A DNA stretch of 5,453 bases, from assembly GCA_902783175.1 (NCBI GenBank), contig CACZQA010000178.1, positions 1-5,453 on the forward strand. Direction: 5' to 3'. Position numbers and translations under genes: made by a program. A model generated the notes under the pieces. The model saw only the letters and a program-made list of their open reading frames with translations. It ran no database searches and had not been told where the DNA came from. Of this stretch, positions 1-5,453 are shown piece after piece. Source of the stretch: an uncultured Coriobacteriaceae bacterium (GTDB lineage Bacteria > Actinomycetota > Coriobacteriia > Coriobacteriales > QAMH01). Numbering within the stretch: the first letter of the stretch is position 1; the number at the start of each line of letters is the position of its first letter.

Positions 1-19
1 AAAAGCGTGGCACTGCCAC
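1..19 (-). terminator. Candidate short intrinsic terminator after the serine hydrolase gene
   Basis: On the minus strand the bases form a GTGGC / GCCAC hairpin (7-11 with 15-19, 3-nt loop), followed two bases later by TTTT at the window edge. It lies about 60 bp downstream of the hydrolase stop codon, in the right orientation to end its transcript. The T run may continue beyond the window but cannot be seen. The stem is only 5 bp, so this is a weak call. Confidence 0.35.
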
Positions 20-30
20 ATATCTCGCGC

Positions 31-64
31 GCAGGGTGCACGGGGCCGCAGGGTGCACGGGCGC
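31..64. repeat. Two tandem copies of a 17-bp unit
   Basis: The unit begins GCAGGGTGCACGGG and occurs at 31-47 and 48-64. The first 14 bases are identical and only the last three differ. Each copy contains the palindrome GTGCAC. The pair lies in the noncoding stretch just beyond the hydrolase stop codon. It may be a simple slippage duplication, part of the 3' untranslated region, or a two-copy edge of a longer array. Nothing more of it is seen inside the window. Confidence 0.7.
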
Positions 65-81
65 CCTCCCAGGTGACGACA

Positions 82-1158
82 TCAGCGTTGTTCGCTTGCG
101 ACCATATCCGTGTGCACGTCGTCGACCGACTGAACGAGGTCGGCCAGCAGGTCGTACTGGTCGGCTGCCGAGCTGAAGATGGCGAGCACGTACGGATGCG
201 ACTCGCCGTTGACTTCCGAGAACACGATTCCCGCGTCGTTGAGCACGTTGTACTCCCCCGCAAACCAGCCGGCTTTAGAATCGACCGAATAGCGCGAGCC
301 CACGCCCTGGTGGATGACGGAGTTCAACGTGTCCGAGTACAGTCCGCGCGCCCACTCGGAATTCTCGTTGGGATGCACGTAGAAGTAATCGTAGTTCTCA
401 ATCCACAGCTTCGCGAAGTCGCGCGCGCCCGTGTACACGTACCAGTGCACCGGATCGAACGCCGTCACATTCGCATCATGCGCGTACGTCCCAAACGTCG
501 AGTCCCCGAAGCTGCGCCGCAGCGAATCGTAGCCCTCGTTGTCGGAAACCGTGATGACCCGCTCGATCGTGGAGGCGTGCGCCTTCGCGCCACTCGGGTT
601 GAGCTTGTTGATCGACGCAACGTACGGCCCCTTGATTGCCGACGCGCTGTAGATGCGCGCATCGGGATTGAACGAGATGCCCTCGCCCGTCGTGAGGTCC
701 ACCATCATGACGCTGAGCTCGTAGTGGCTCGAGATGCTCTTGAGTTTGGCGTTGAGGGTGAGCTCGGATGCCAGCGGAAGACTCTGGCTCGTGCCGAACA
801 CCTGCAAAGAGCCCGTGCTCGGAGCGCTGTTGACGGAGTCGATGAGCGACTGGTAGTCCTTTGCCGTTGGCTGCCCCTCGACGGCGTCGGTACCTTGCTG
901 CGTCGCGGGCGTCCCGGGATTGAGCGCGCTGTCGAGGGAATTGGCGCTCATGAGCTCGCCCACGCGGCTCGATATCCTGTCGCTCGCCTGCGCCTGCTGC
1001 TGCAGGTACAGCTGCGAGCCGGCAAATACGGCAGCGAGCGCCACGGCTGCCGCCACCACCACGGCAACGGTCTTCCCGCGTTTCGAGAGACGCCGCTTGC
1101 CCTTCTCTTCCGTAACGTCTTTATCTACTTCGTGCTTGCCCTTCAACGACCTGCTCAC
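82..1158 (-). CDS. Membrane-anchored serine hydrolase, class A beta-lactamase/PBP-like fold
   Basis: A 358-aa protein. Residues 1-29 are strongly charged and basic, and 30-47 form one hydrophobic, Ala/Val-rich membrane segment. Residues about 50-130 are a Gln/Ser/Thr-rich linker, and the catalytic domain follows outside the cell. The domain shows the three active-site motifs of penicillin-recognising serine enzymes in the right order: SxxK (Ser173-Ala-Ile-Lys176), SDN (205-207) and a KTG-box variant, Lys295-Ala-Gly297. These fit acyl-enzyme chemistry on peptidoglycan peptides or beta-lactams. I see no Glu-x-x-Leu-Asn omega-loop motif, so strong beta-lactamase activity is doubtful. A cell-wall peptidase, esterase or ligand-binding role is as likely, and the substrate is not determined. 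The start is GTG with no good Shine-Dalgarno; an in-frame TAG lies 30 bp upstream, so the start cannot move far upstream. A TTG four codons later is an alternative. A weak -10-like TAGGAT (1188-1193) precedes it. The gene follows pheT but is separated by a terminator, so it is probably its own unit. Confidence 0.88.
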   Translation of the reverse strand: MSRSLKGKHEVDKDVTEEKGKRRLSKRGKTVAVVVAAAVALAAVFAGSQLYLQQQAQASDRISSRVGELMSANSLDSALNPGTPATQQGTDAVEGQPTAKDYQSLIDSVNSAPSTGSLQVFGTSQSLPLASELTLNAKLKSISSHYELSVMMVDLTTGEGISFNPDARIYSASAIKGPYVASINKLNPSGAKAHASTIERVITVSDNEGYDSLRRSFGDSTFGTYAHDANVTAFDPVHWYVYTGARDFAKLWIENYDYFYVHPNENSEWARGLYSDTLNSVIHQGVGSRYSVDSKAGWFAGEYNVLNDAGIVFSEVNGESHPYVLAIFSSAADQYDLLADLVQSVDDVHTDMVASEQR

Positions 1159-1209
1159 CCAATCTGACCGTTTGTTCAGTTTTGTCTATCCTACCCATCG
1201 TCCTTCGCG

Positions 1210-1233
1210 CGCATGCGTTGCAATCGGCATGCG
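1210..1233. promoter_or_regulatory. Inverted repeat upstream of the serine hydrolase gene
   Basis: CGCATGC (1210-1216) and GCATGCG (1227-1233) form perfect 7-bp inverted arms around a 10-bp centre that itself contains TTGCAA. The repeat lies between the pheT terminator and the hydrolase start, 52 bp upstream of the GTG. It has the size of an operator for a dimeric regulator. It could also be just a hairpin in GC-rich spacer DNA, and no regulator is linked to it. Confidence 0.3.
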
Positions 1234-1239
1234 GCGCTG

Positions 1240-1302
1240 AAAAACACAGGCTGCACAAATGCCCCGGAAAGGGAGCACCCGCACAGCCTGAAAAAGCCTG
1301 TG
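1240..1302 (-). terminator. Intrinsic terminator of the pheST operon
   Basis: Read on the minus strand, it starts 8 bp after the pheT stop codon. CAGGCTG (1284-1290) pairs with CAGCCTG (1247-1253). The top of the hairpin is closed by TGCTCC (1272-1277) with GGGGCA (1260-1265) around a 6-nt loop, and the segment between is mostly G-U wobble. Five T residues follow at 1240-1244. A second arm, CACAGGCT (1295-1302), is perfectly complementary to AGCCTGTG (1245-1252), which abuts the T run directly. Either pairing leaves a stem next to the T tract. It should separate pheST from the hydrolase gene. Confidence 0.75.
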
Positions 1303-1310
1303 AAGACAGT

Positions 1311-3758
1311 CTAGCTGCGGACTTCGCCGCCCGTGGCCTTGATGACCTTGTCGACGATCTTCGCATGGGCCTTGTCCACTTCCTCGCTCGTCAGCGTGCG
1401 GTCGCTCGCACGGTACGACAGGCGGAACGCCATGGACTTCTTGCCCGCTCCGACACGCTGCTCGTCGCGGTACACGTCGAACAGGCGCACGCTTTCGAAC
1501 GGGCCCTTCTTGCCCGCACTCGTGATGCACTGCTCGACGCGCTCGGCCGTGACCTCCTCGTCGACGACGATCGCCATGTCGACCTCGATCGCGGGGTAGA
1601 CGGGAACGTCGACGTAGGGGCGCTGCTCGGTCGCGGTCTCGACCAGCTGCTTGACGTCGAGCTCGAACGCCGCGACGGCGCCTTCTGCTTCGAACGCCGC
1701 GACGGCGAGCGGGTGCACCTCACCAATCCAGCCGATCACGCGGCCGCCGGAGAGCACCTGCGCCGCACGCCCCGGCTGCAGCCATGGGGCCTCGTCGGGT
1801 TCGAGCGCCTTGAAGCGCACCTTGGGGACAGCGAGCTCGCGCAGCAGGTTTTCCACGATGCCCTTGGCATCGAAGAAGTCGAGCGCGACAGCCGGCTGGT
1901 TCCAACCGGGAAGGTTCCACGAGCCGGTGAGCACTGCAGCCACGTGCATGCTCTCCTTGGGGTTCTTGCGCCCCTCGGCGGCGCTGAAAACGACGCCGCG
2001 TTCGAAGAGCTGGACATCGGTAACCCCACGGCTCTGGTTGTAGGCAACGGAACGCAGCAGGCCCGGCAGCATGCTGCGGCGCATGACGGACTGCTCGCTG
2101 TTCATCGGGTTGATGAGCTCGACTGCCTCGCCGAGGCCCTCTTCGGGAATACGAGCCTTCTCAAGGTCGTCAGCGGGCACGAGCGAATACGTCATCGTCT
2201 CGTTGAGGCCGCCCGCGCGCAGCGCAGCGTCGATCTTGACGAGCAGGTTCTGCTCGTGGCTGCGCCCGCCCGCATGCGCACCGCCAGGAAGCGTCGGCTC
2301 GATGCGGTCCATGCCCCAGATACGCAGCACCTCTTCGTAGAGGTCGATCTCGCGGATGAGGTCGGGGCGGAACGTCGGCGCGAACACGGTGAGCTCGGCA
2401 TCGCCCGGCGCACCCTCGATGCGGCAACCGAGGTCGGTGAGGATGTCGATCTGCTCCTGGTCCGAAATCTCGGCGCCGATGTGCGCGCGCAGGCGCGCAG
2501 GACGCAACGTGAGCTTGGGCTCGACTGCCTTGATCGGGTAGTTGTCGACCGAGCCCCGGCACACCGTGCCACCGGAAACGGCCGCGATGAGTGCCGCGGC
2601 GATCTCTCCGTACTCGTCGCAGGTAGATGCATCGACACCGCGCTCGTAGCGCAAAGACGCCTCGCTGACGAGCGAGAGGTTGCGCGAGGTGCGCGAGGTG
2701 CGGCCCGTCTCGAAGGTCGCCGACTCGAGCAGCACGTCGGTCGTCTTCTCGGTGACCTCGGAGTACAGCCCGCCCATGACGCCAGCCAGCGCAACGGGGG
2801 TCTTGCCGTCGGTGATGAGGGTCATGTCGCTCGTGAGCTGGCGCTCGGTGCCGTCGAGCGTCGTGAACGTGGTGCCGTCCTCGGCGCGGCGCACCAGCAC
2901 GTGGTGCTTGCCGTCGGCCTGCTGCGGGAACGCGGACAGGTCGAACGCGTGGAGCGGCTGACCTAGCTCGAACAGGATGTAGTTGGTCACGTCGACGACG
3001 TTGTTGATGGAGCGTGCGCCCAGCGCGGTGATGCGCTCGACCAGCCAGTCCGGGGACGGACCCACCTTGACGTTGCGGATGACGCGTGCCGTGTAGCGCG
3101 GGCACAGCTCGGGCTCGTCGATCTCTACCGAGACGAGGTCGGAAACCTGCTCGTCGTTAAGCGGCCCCGGCACCTCGCATGGCGGCTCGTAGCTCCACGG
3201 GATGTGGTACATCGCGCCCACCTCGCGCGCGAAGCCCTTCATGGACAGGCAGTCGGGGCGGTTCGGCGTGATCTCGAGGTCGAGCACCGTGTCCGTGAGG
3301 CCCTTCCACTCGGCGAACTCGGCCCCGAGCGGCGCGTCTTCGGGCAGCACCATGATGCCCGCGTGGTCGCCGCCAATGCCCAGCTCGCGTGCCGAGCAGA
3401 TCATGCCGTTGCTCTTGACGCCGCGCAGCTTGGACTTCTTGATCTTGACGTCGCCGGGCAGCACCGTGCCAACCGTGGCGACGGCGACCTTCTGGCCGGC
3501 CGCGATGTTGGGGGCACCGCAGACGATCTGCGTGGGCTCCTCGCCGTCGCCAAAGTCGACGGTCGTGACGTGCATATGATCGCTATCGGGGTGCGGCTCG
3601 CAGGTGAGCACATATCCGATCTTGACGCCCTCCAGGTTGGCGCCCACCTTGCTGACGCCCTCGACGCCGGTGCCGGTCAGGTCGAGCCGGTCACAGAAGT
3701 CCTGCAGCCCATCGGGGACCTTGACCATCGTGTCGAGCCATTTAAGCGAAACTAGCAT
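1311..3758 (-). CDS. pheT: Phenylalanyl-tRNA synthetase beta subunit
   Basis: An 815-aa protein, close to the usual bacterial length of about 800. It partners PheS in the alpha2-beta2 synthetase that charges tRNA-Phe; the beta subunit binds tRNA and edits misacylated Tyr-tRNA. Domains in order: an EMAP-II-like tRNA-binding domain at about 40-150 (CEPHPDSD near 53-60, VCGAPN at 79-84); B3/B4 editing domain at about 215-385 with ELGQPLHAFD (264-273) and YERGVD (371-376); B5 domain at about 415-485 (PTFRPDLIREIDLYEE at 461-476); the non-catalytic synthetase-like core at about 490-700; and the anticodon-binding ferredoxin-fold (FDX-ACB) domain at about 717-808, starting near YPAIEVDMA. All domains are intact. 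The start at 3758 is chosen because MLVSLKWL is the typical PheT N-terminus and a strong Shine-Dalgarno lies 7 nt upstream. The frame stays open 40 codons further, but that stretch would overlap pheS. The gene follows pheS by 22 bp and shares its T-box control. Confidence 0.98.
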   Translation of the reverse strand: MLVSLKWLDTMVKVPDGLQDFCDRLDLTGTGVEGVSKVGANLEGVKIGYVLTCEPHPDSDHMHVTTVDFGDGEEPTQIVCGAPNIAAGQKVAVATVGTVLPGDVKIKKSKLRGVKSNGMICSARELGIGGDHAGIMVLPEDAPLGAEFAEWKGLTDTVLDLEITPNRPDCLSMKGFAREVGAMYHIPWSYEPPCEVPGPLNDEQVSDLVSVEIDEPELCPRYTARVIRNVKVGPSPDWLVERITALGARSINNVVDVTNYILFELGQPLHAFDLSAFPQQADGKHHVLVRRAEDGTTFTTLDGTERQLTSDMTLITDGKTPVALAGVMGGLYSEVTEKTTDVLLESATFETGRTSRTSRNLSLVSEASLRYERGVDASTCDEYGEIAAALIAAVSGGTVCRGSVDNYPIKAVEPKLTLRPARLRAHIGAEISDQEQIDILTDLGCRIEGAPGDAELTVFAPTFRPDLIREIDLYEEVLRIWGMDRIEPTLPGGAHAGGRSHEQNLLVKIDAALRAGGLNETMTYSLVPADDLEKARIPEEGLGEAVELINPMNSEQSVMRRSMLPGLLRSVAYNQSRGVTDVQLFERGVVFSAAEGRKNPKESMHVAAVLTGSWNLPGWNQPAVALDFFDAKGIVENLLRELAVPKVRFKALEPDEAPWLQPGRAAQVLSGGRVIGWIGEVHPLAVAAFEAEGAVAAFELDVKQLVETATEQRPYVDVPVYPAIEVDMAIVVDEEVTAERVEQCITSAGKKGPFESVRLFDVYRDEQRVGAGKKSMAFRLSYRASDRTLTSEEVDKAHAKIVDKVIKATGGEVRS

Positions 3759-3764
3759 GTGATG

Positions 3765-3774
3765 TCTCCTCCCC
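3765..3774 (-). promoter_or_regulatory. pheT ribosome binding site
   Basis: Minus-strand GGGGAGGAGA, with the AGGAG core ending 7 nt before the ATG at 3758. It decides the pheT start against an in-frame ATG at 3878 that lies inside pheS. It occupies most of the 22-bp pheS-pheT gap. Confidence 0.85.
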
Positions 3775-3780
3775 TTTTTG

Positions 3781-4842
3781 CTAGAACTGACGCAGGAAGC
3801 GCATGTCGCCTTCGAGCAGCATGCGCAGGTCCGGCACATCGTACTTGAGGCAGGCCAGGCGCTCGACGCCCATGCCAAACGCGAAGCCCGTGTAAACCTC
3901 CGGGTCGATGCCGCTCATCTCGAAGACGTTGGGGTCGACCATGCCGCAGCCCAAGATCTCGACCCAGCCGGTGTGCTTGCAGAAGCGGCAGCCCTCGCCA
4001 CCGCAGATGCCGCACGAGACGTCGGCCTCGGCGGACGGCTCGGTGAACGGGAAGAAGTGCGCGCGCAGGCGCGTCTTGCGCTCTTCGCCGAAGAATGCCT
4101 TCACAAAGTAGTCGAGCGTGCCCTTGAGGTCGCCGAACGTGATGCCCTTGTCGACGACGAGGCCCTCGATCTGATGGAACTGCGGCAGGTGGGACGGGTC
4201 CGCGACGTCGCGGCGGTACACCTTGCCGGGGCTGATCATGTAGATGGGCGGCTGCTGCTGCTCCATCGTGTGGACCTGCGTGCCCGAGGTCTGGGTGCGC
4301 AGCAGCACGTCGCTTTCGCCGCGCACGTTAGAGACGTCGCCCGAGCGGTCGACGACGTAGAATGTGTCTTGCATGGAGCGGCTGGGATGGTCTTTCGGGG
4401 CGTTGAGCGCCGTGAAGTTGTACCAGTCGGTCTCGATCTCGCGGCCGCCTTCGATCTCGTAGCCGATGCCGGCAAAGATGTCGGAGACTTCGTCGATGAT
4501 GTGGGTAATCAGGTGCTGCGACCCGATGGGATGCGAGCGGCCGGGCAGCGTGATGTCGATTGCACCCGCCTGCATCCGCGCCTCGAGCTCTGCTGCGGAA
4601 AGCTCGCGCTTCTTTTCCTCGAGCGCGGCCTCGATCGCGTCGCGGACCTCGTTGCTCATCTTGCCGACGAGCGGGCGTTCCTCTTTGGGGAGGTCGCGCA
4701 TGCCGCGCAGAATCGAGGTGAGCGTTCCCTTCTTGCCCAGCACGCCCACGCGCACCTCTTCGAGCGCATCGGTAGTTGCTGCGCCCTTGATGGAGTCGAG
4801 CGTCTGCGCGCGCAGCTCCTCAAGTTCTTGTTGCAGTGCCAT
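3781..4842 (-). CDS. pheS: Phenylalanyl-tRNA synthetase alpha subunit
   Basis: A 353-aa protein, slightly longer than the 327 aa of E. coli PheS. It is the catalytic subunit: it activates phenylalanine with ATP and transfers it to tRNA-Phe. Residues 1-90 form the N-terminal coiled-coil tRNA-binding arm, rich in Leu, Glu and Arg. The class II catalytic domain follows: motif 1 region at about 105-155 (GSQHLITHIIDEV, then NAPKDHPSRS), motif 2 at about 207-230 (KVYRRDVADPSHLPQFHQIEG) and motif 3 at about 319-341 (GFAFGMGVERLACLKYDVPD). An extra segment at 277-288 has Cys277, Cys280, Cys285 and Cys288 in a CxxC-x4-CxxC pattern, where E. coli PheS has only a short loop; this explains the greater length and suggests a metal knuckle. 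The ATG at 4842 has a well-placed AAGGAG. An in-frame GTG at 4866 would add eight residues and place the Shine-Dalgarno inside the gene, so it is rejected. Confidence 0.98.
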   Translation of the reverse strand: MALQQELEELRAQTLDSIKGAATTDALEEVRVGVLGKKGTLTSILRGMRDLPKEERPLVGKMSNEVRDAIEAALEEKKRELSAAELEARMQAGAIDITLPGRSHPIGSQHLITHIIDEVSDIFAGIGYEIEGGREIETDWYNFTALNAPKDHPSRSMQDTFYVVDRSGDVSNVRGESDVLLRTQTSGTQVHTMEQQQPPIYMISPGKVYRRDVADPSHLPQFHQIEGLVVDKGITFGDLKGTLDYFVKAFFGEERKTRLRAHFFPFTEPSAEADVSCGICGGEGCRFCKHTGWVEILGCGMVDPNVFEMSGIDPEVYTGFAFGMGVERLACLKYDVPDLRMLLEGDMRFLRQF

Positions 4843-4847
4843 ATGGT

Positions 4848-4853
4848 CTCCTT
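4848..4853 (-). promoter_or_regulatory. pheS ribosome binding site
   Basis: Minus-strand AAGGAG sits 5 nt before the ATG at 4842. It supports that start over the in-frame GTG at 4866. It lies about 40 nt past the leader terminator, so it is only transcribed on read-through. Confidence 0.8.
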
Positions 4854-4894
4854 CTTTGCTCTGCACAACTCACGAGTAGCGAAAGCCAGGGCAT

Positions 4895-4928
4895 AAAAAA
4901 TCCGCCCTCGCATCACACACGAGGACGG
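4895..4928 (-). terminator. T-box attenuator terminator
   Basis: CCGTCCTCG (4920-4928) pairs with CGAGGGCGG (4902-4910), 9 bp including one G-U, around a 9-nt loop. One A and then six T residues follow (4895-4900). The 5' arm is the same segment that completes the antiterminator, so the two structures exclude each other. This is the off state, used when tRNA-Phe is charged. Confidence 0.92.
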
Positions 4929-5154
4929 AAAAGTCATTCGTATTCCGCGGTACCACCTCGGTTGGCTGCCAAAAAGCGGCAACCCACTCGTCTGCCCTAT
5001 GTCGGGAGCACCCGGTTGGCCTACTTGCCGCAGGCGGCGTTGAGCCAACAGCTCCGGAGTGAATTCGCGTCGGCCCCGCCCGAGCCCTTCCACCGTTCGA
5101 GCTCTTCTCTGGTTGACCGGACGCAATGACGCGACTGTCTCCATCAACGCAATG
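4895..5154 (-). promoter_or_regulatory. T-box leader RNA, tRNA-Phe responsive
   Basis: A class I T-box riboswitch in the pheST leader. Stem I is closed by GGAG (5139-5142) with CTCC (5056-5059), and above the specifier loop by GCGTC (5120-5124) and GGTC (5115-5118) with GACGC and GGCC (5067-5075). The specifier loop reads GAA-TTC-A, giving TTC (5061-5063), a Phe codon followed by the usual purine. The distal part has AGAGAAG and GGTGGAAG, like the conserved AG bulge and GNUG loop. Stem II pairs GTTGGC (5044-5049) with GCCAAC (5015-5020). Stem III pairs GGTTGCC (4978-4984) with GGCAGCC (4964-4970). The T-box sequence GGTGGTACCGCGG follows. The antiterminator pairs CGAGG (4956-4960) with CCTCG (4920-4924) and GCGGAA (4943-4948) with TTCCGT (4925-4930), leaving the 7-nt bulge TGGTACC (4949-4955). 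The bulge UGGU matches a tRNA ending ACCA, as tRNA-Phe does. Uncharged tRNA-Phe should stabilise this form and let RNA polymerase reach pheS. The 5' end is estimated from the -10 box. Confidence 0.95.
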
Positions 5155-5160
5155 CACGGA

Positions 5161-5169
5161 AGTATAGCA
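5161..5169 (-). promoter_or_regulatory. Extended -10 promoter of the pheST operon
   Basis: Minus-strand TGCTATACT gives a -10 hexamer TATACT (5161-5166, 5 of 6 to TATAAT) with an upstream TGn extension. It is placed to start transcription near 5154, just before Stem I of the T-box. At 17 bp spacing the -35 position (5184-5189) reads CGTGCA, which is poor. The extended -10 probably compensates. A perfect 10-bp palindrome, GCGTGCACGC (5181-5190), covers that -35 position. Confidence 0.65.
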
Positions 5170-5386
5170 TGTCCCGCGCCGCGTGCACGCACGTGTCTTG
5201 GCAAATCACGCGCATCTGCCGGTAGCTGTTCTTGGCGGATTCTCTCACGTCAAGCGGATACTTCTCCCAAACCGTTTGCTTTAGTGTTTGCTGAATTCAC
5301 ATTTTGTTCATAGTGCGCTGCAATGCCTAGATCCGAGAGAGGCTCAGGCCACATCGAAAACCGAAAACTGCGCCCTGACGTGCGCT

Positions 5387-5395
5387 TTGTCCACA
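5387..5395 (+). promoter_or_regulatory. DnaA-box-like 9-mer
   Basis: TTGTCCACA differs from the E. coli consensus TTATCCACA by one base and equals the form favoured in GC-rich actinobacteria such as Streptomyces. Together with the next A it is also a small palindrome, TTGT-CC-ACAA (5387-5396). It lies about 22 bp upstream of the -35 of the plus-strand edge promoter. There is only one copy, so an origin is not indicated. It may be a DnaA-responsive operator, another regulator's site, or chance. Confidence 0.3.
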
Positions 5396-5417
5396 AGTCC
5401 TACACAACTTGCGCCGT

Positions 5418-5447
5418 TTGGCAACGGAAATATGACGATGGGATAAT
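5418..5447 (+). promoter_or_regulatory. Putative sigma-70-type promoter facing out of the window
   Basis: TTGGCA (5418-5423, 5 of 6 to TTGACA) and GATAAT (5442-5447, 5 of 6 to TATAAT) are separated by 18 bp. Transcription would start at or just past the window end, divergent from pheST. The short inverted repeat CCGTT / AACGG (5414-5418 and 5423-5427) brackets the -35 box. The gene it would serve is not in view. Confidence 0.5.
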
Positions 5448-5453
5448 AGGAAT

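Larger units (their letters stand above)
5170..5453. other. Noncoding region upstream of pheST, to window end
   Basis: No open frame here has a ribosome site or a recognisable protein. The stretch from about 5270 on is visibly richer in A and T than the coding DNA to its left, as expected of a promoter region between divergent genes. Apart from the possible -35 palindrome, DnaA-like site and edge promoter listed separately, I see nothing in it. Confidence 0.6.

Noticed and set aside
7..1167. A 386-codon plus-strand open frame antisense to the serine hydrolase
   Set aside because: The minus-strand frame has a membrane anchor and three ordered catalytic motifs. The plus frame has only Arg/Val-rich shadow composition.
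2682..2699. Two 9-bp tandem copies in pheT coding Thr-Ser-Arg twice, first taken as a recent in-frame insertion
   Set aside because: The spacing from the preceding Phe (349) to the SEAS motif matches what I recall for E. coli and B. subtilis PheT, so no extra residues appear to be present.
1182..2966. A 594-codon plus-strand open frame antisense to pheT
   Set aside because: It is rich in Arg, His, Val, Leu and Asp in the manner of a GC-rich antisense shadow, has no ribosome site or recognisable domain, and pheT on the other strand is complete and certain.
3778..4896. A 372-codon plus-strand open frame antisense to pheS
   Set aside because: Same antisense-shadow composition; it covers pheS almost exactly and has no independent support.
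4656..5204. A minus-strand open frame of 182 codons across the leader and the start of pheS
   Set aside because: It reads through the T-box stems and out of frame into pheS, and has no Shine-Dalgarno or domain.
5246..5251. Minus-strand TTGACG as a -35 box for a further upstream pheST promoter
   Set aside because: No acceptable -10 hexamer lies 16-19 bp downstream, while the TGCTATACT site is correctly placed for the T-box.
5059..5313. An 84-codon plus-strand open frame
   Set aside because: It lies over Stem I of the T-box and the pheST promoter, has no ribosome site and shows no recognisable protein features.

Overview
The window is GC-rich and carries three protein genes, all on the minus strand. 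The order of transcription is a T-box leader RNA, pheS, pheT, an intrinsic terminator, and then a membrane-anchored serine hydrolase. High GC content, a transcription-terminating (class I) T-box on pheST and a beta-lactamase-fold lipid-free anchored hydrolase next door fit an actinobacterium of the Coriobacteriia type (Eggerthella, Slackia, Olsenella or Collinsella-like). That placement is an inference from style and protein character, not from a marker search. A GC-rich Firmicute is the main alternative.

Right part (about 4895-5169, read leftwards): an extended -10 promoter starts a leader of roughly 260 nt. Nearly every element of a canonical T-box can be folded by eye: Stem I with a UUC (Phe) specifier, Stem II, a candidate IIA/B segment, Stem III, an antiterminator with the conserved 7-nt bulge, and an overlapping terminator with a T run. 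The leader should sense uncharged tRNA-Phe and raise pheST transcription when phenylalanine runs short.

Centre (1311-4842): pheS (353 aa) and pheT (815 aa) encode the alpha and beta subunits of phenylalanyl-tRNA synthetase. They lie 22 bp apart with strong Shine-Dalgarno sequences and together form the alpha2-beta2 enzyme. PheT ends at a long hairpin followed by five T residues.

Left part (82-1158): a 358-aa protein with a basic cytoplasmic tail, one membrane anchor, a low-complexity linker and an extracytoplasmic domain carrying SxxK, SDN and KxG motifs of the serine beta-lactamase/penicillin-binding protein fold. No Glu-x-x-Leu-Asn omega-loop motif is visible. A 17-bp tandem repeat and a short hairpin lie downstream.

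The last 290 bp or so (5167-5453) hold no convincing gene. They contain a plus-strand sigma-70-type promoter at the extreme edge, preceded by a DnaA-box-like site, presumably serving a divergent gene outside the window. I see no sign of a mobile element, CRISPR array or new defence-type system. The most informative element is the T-box.
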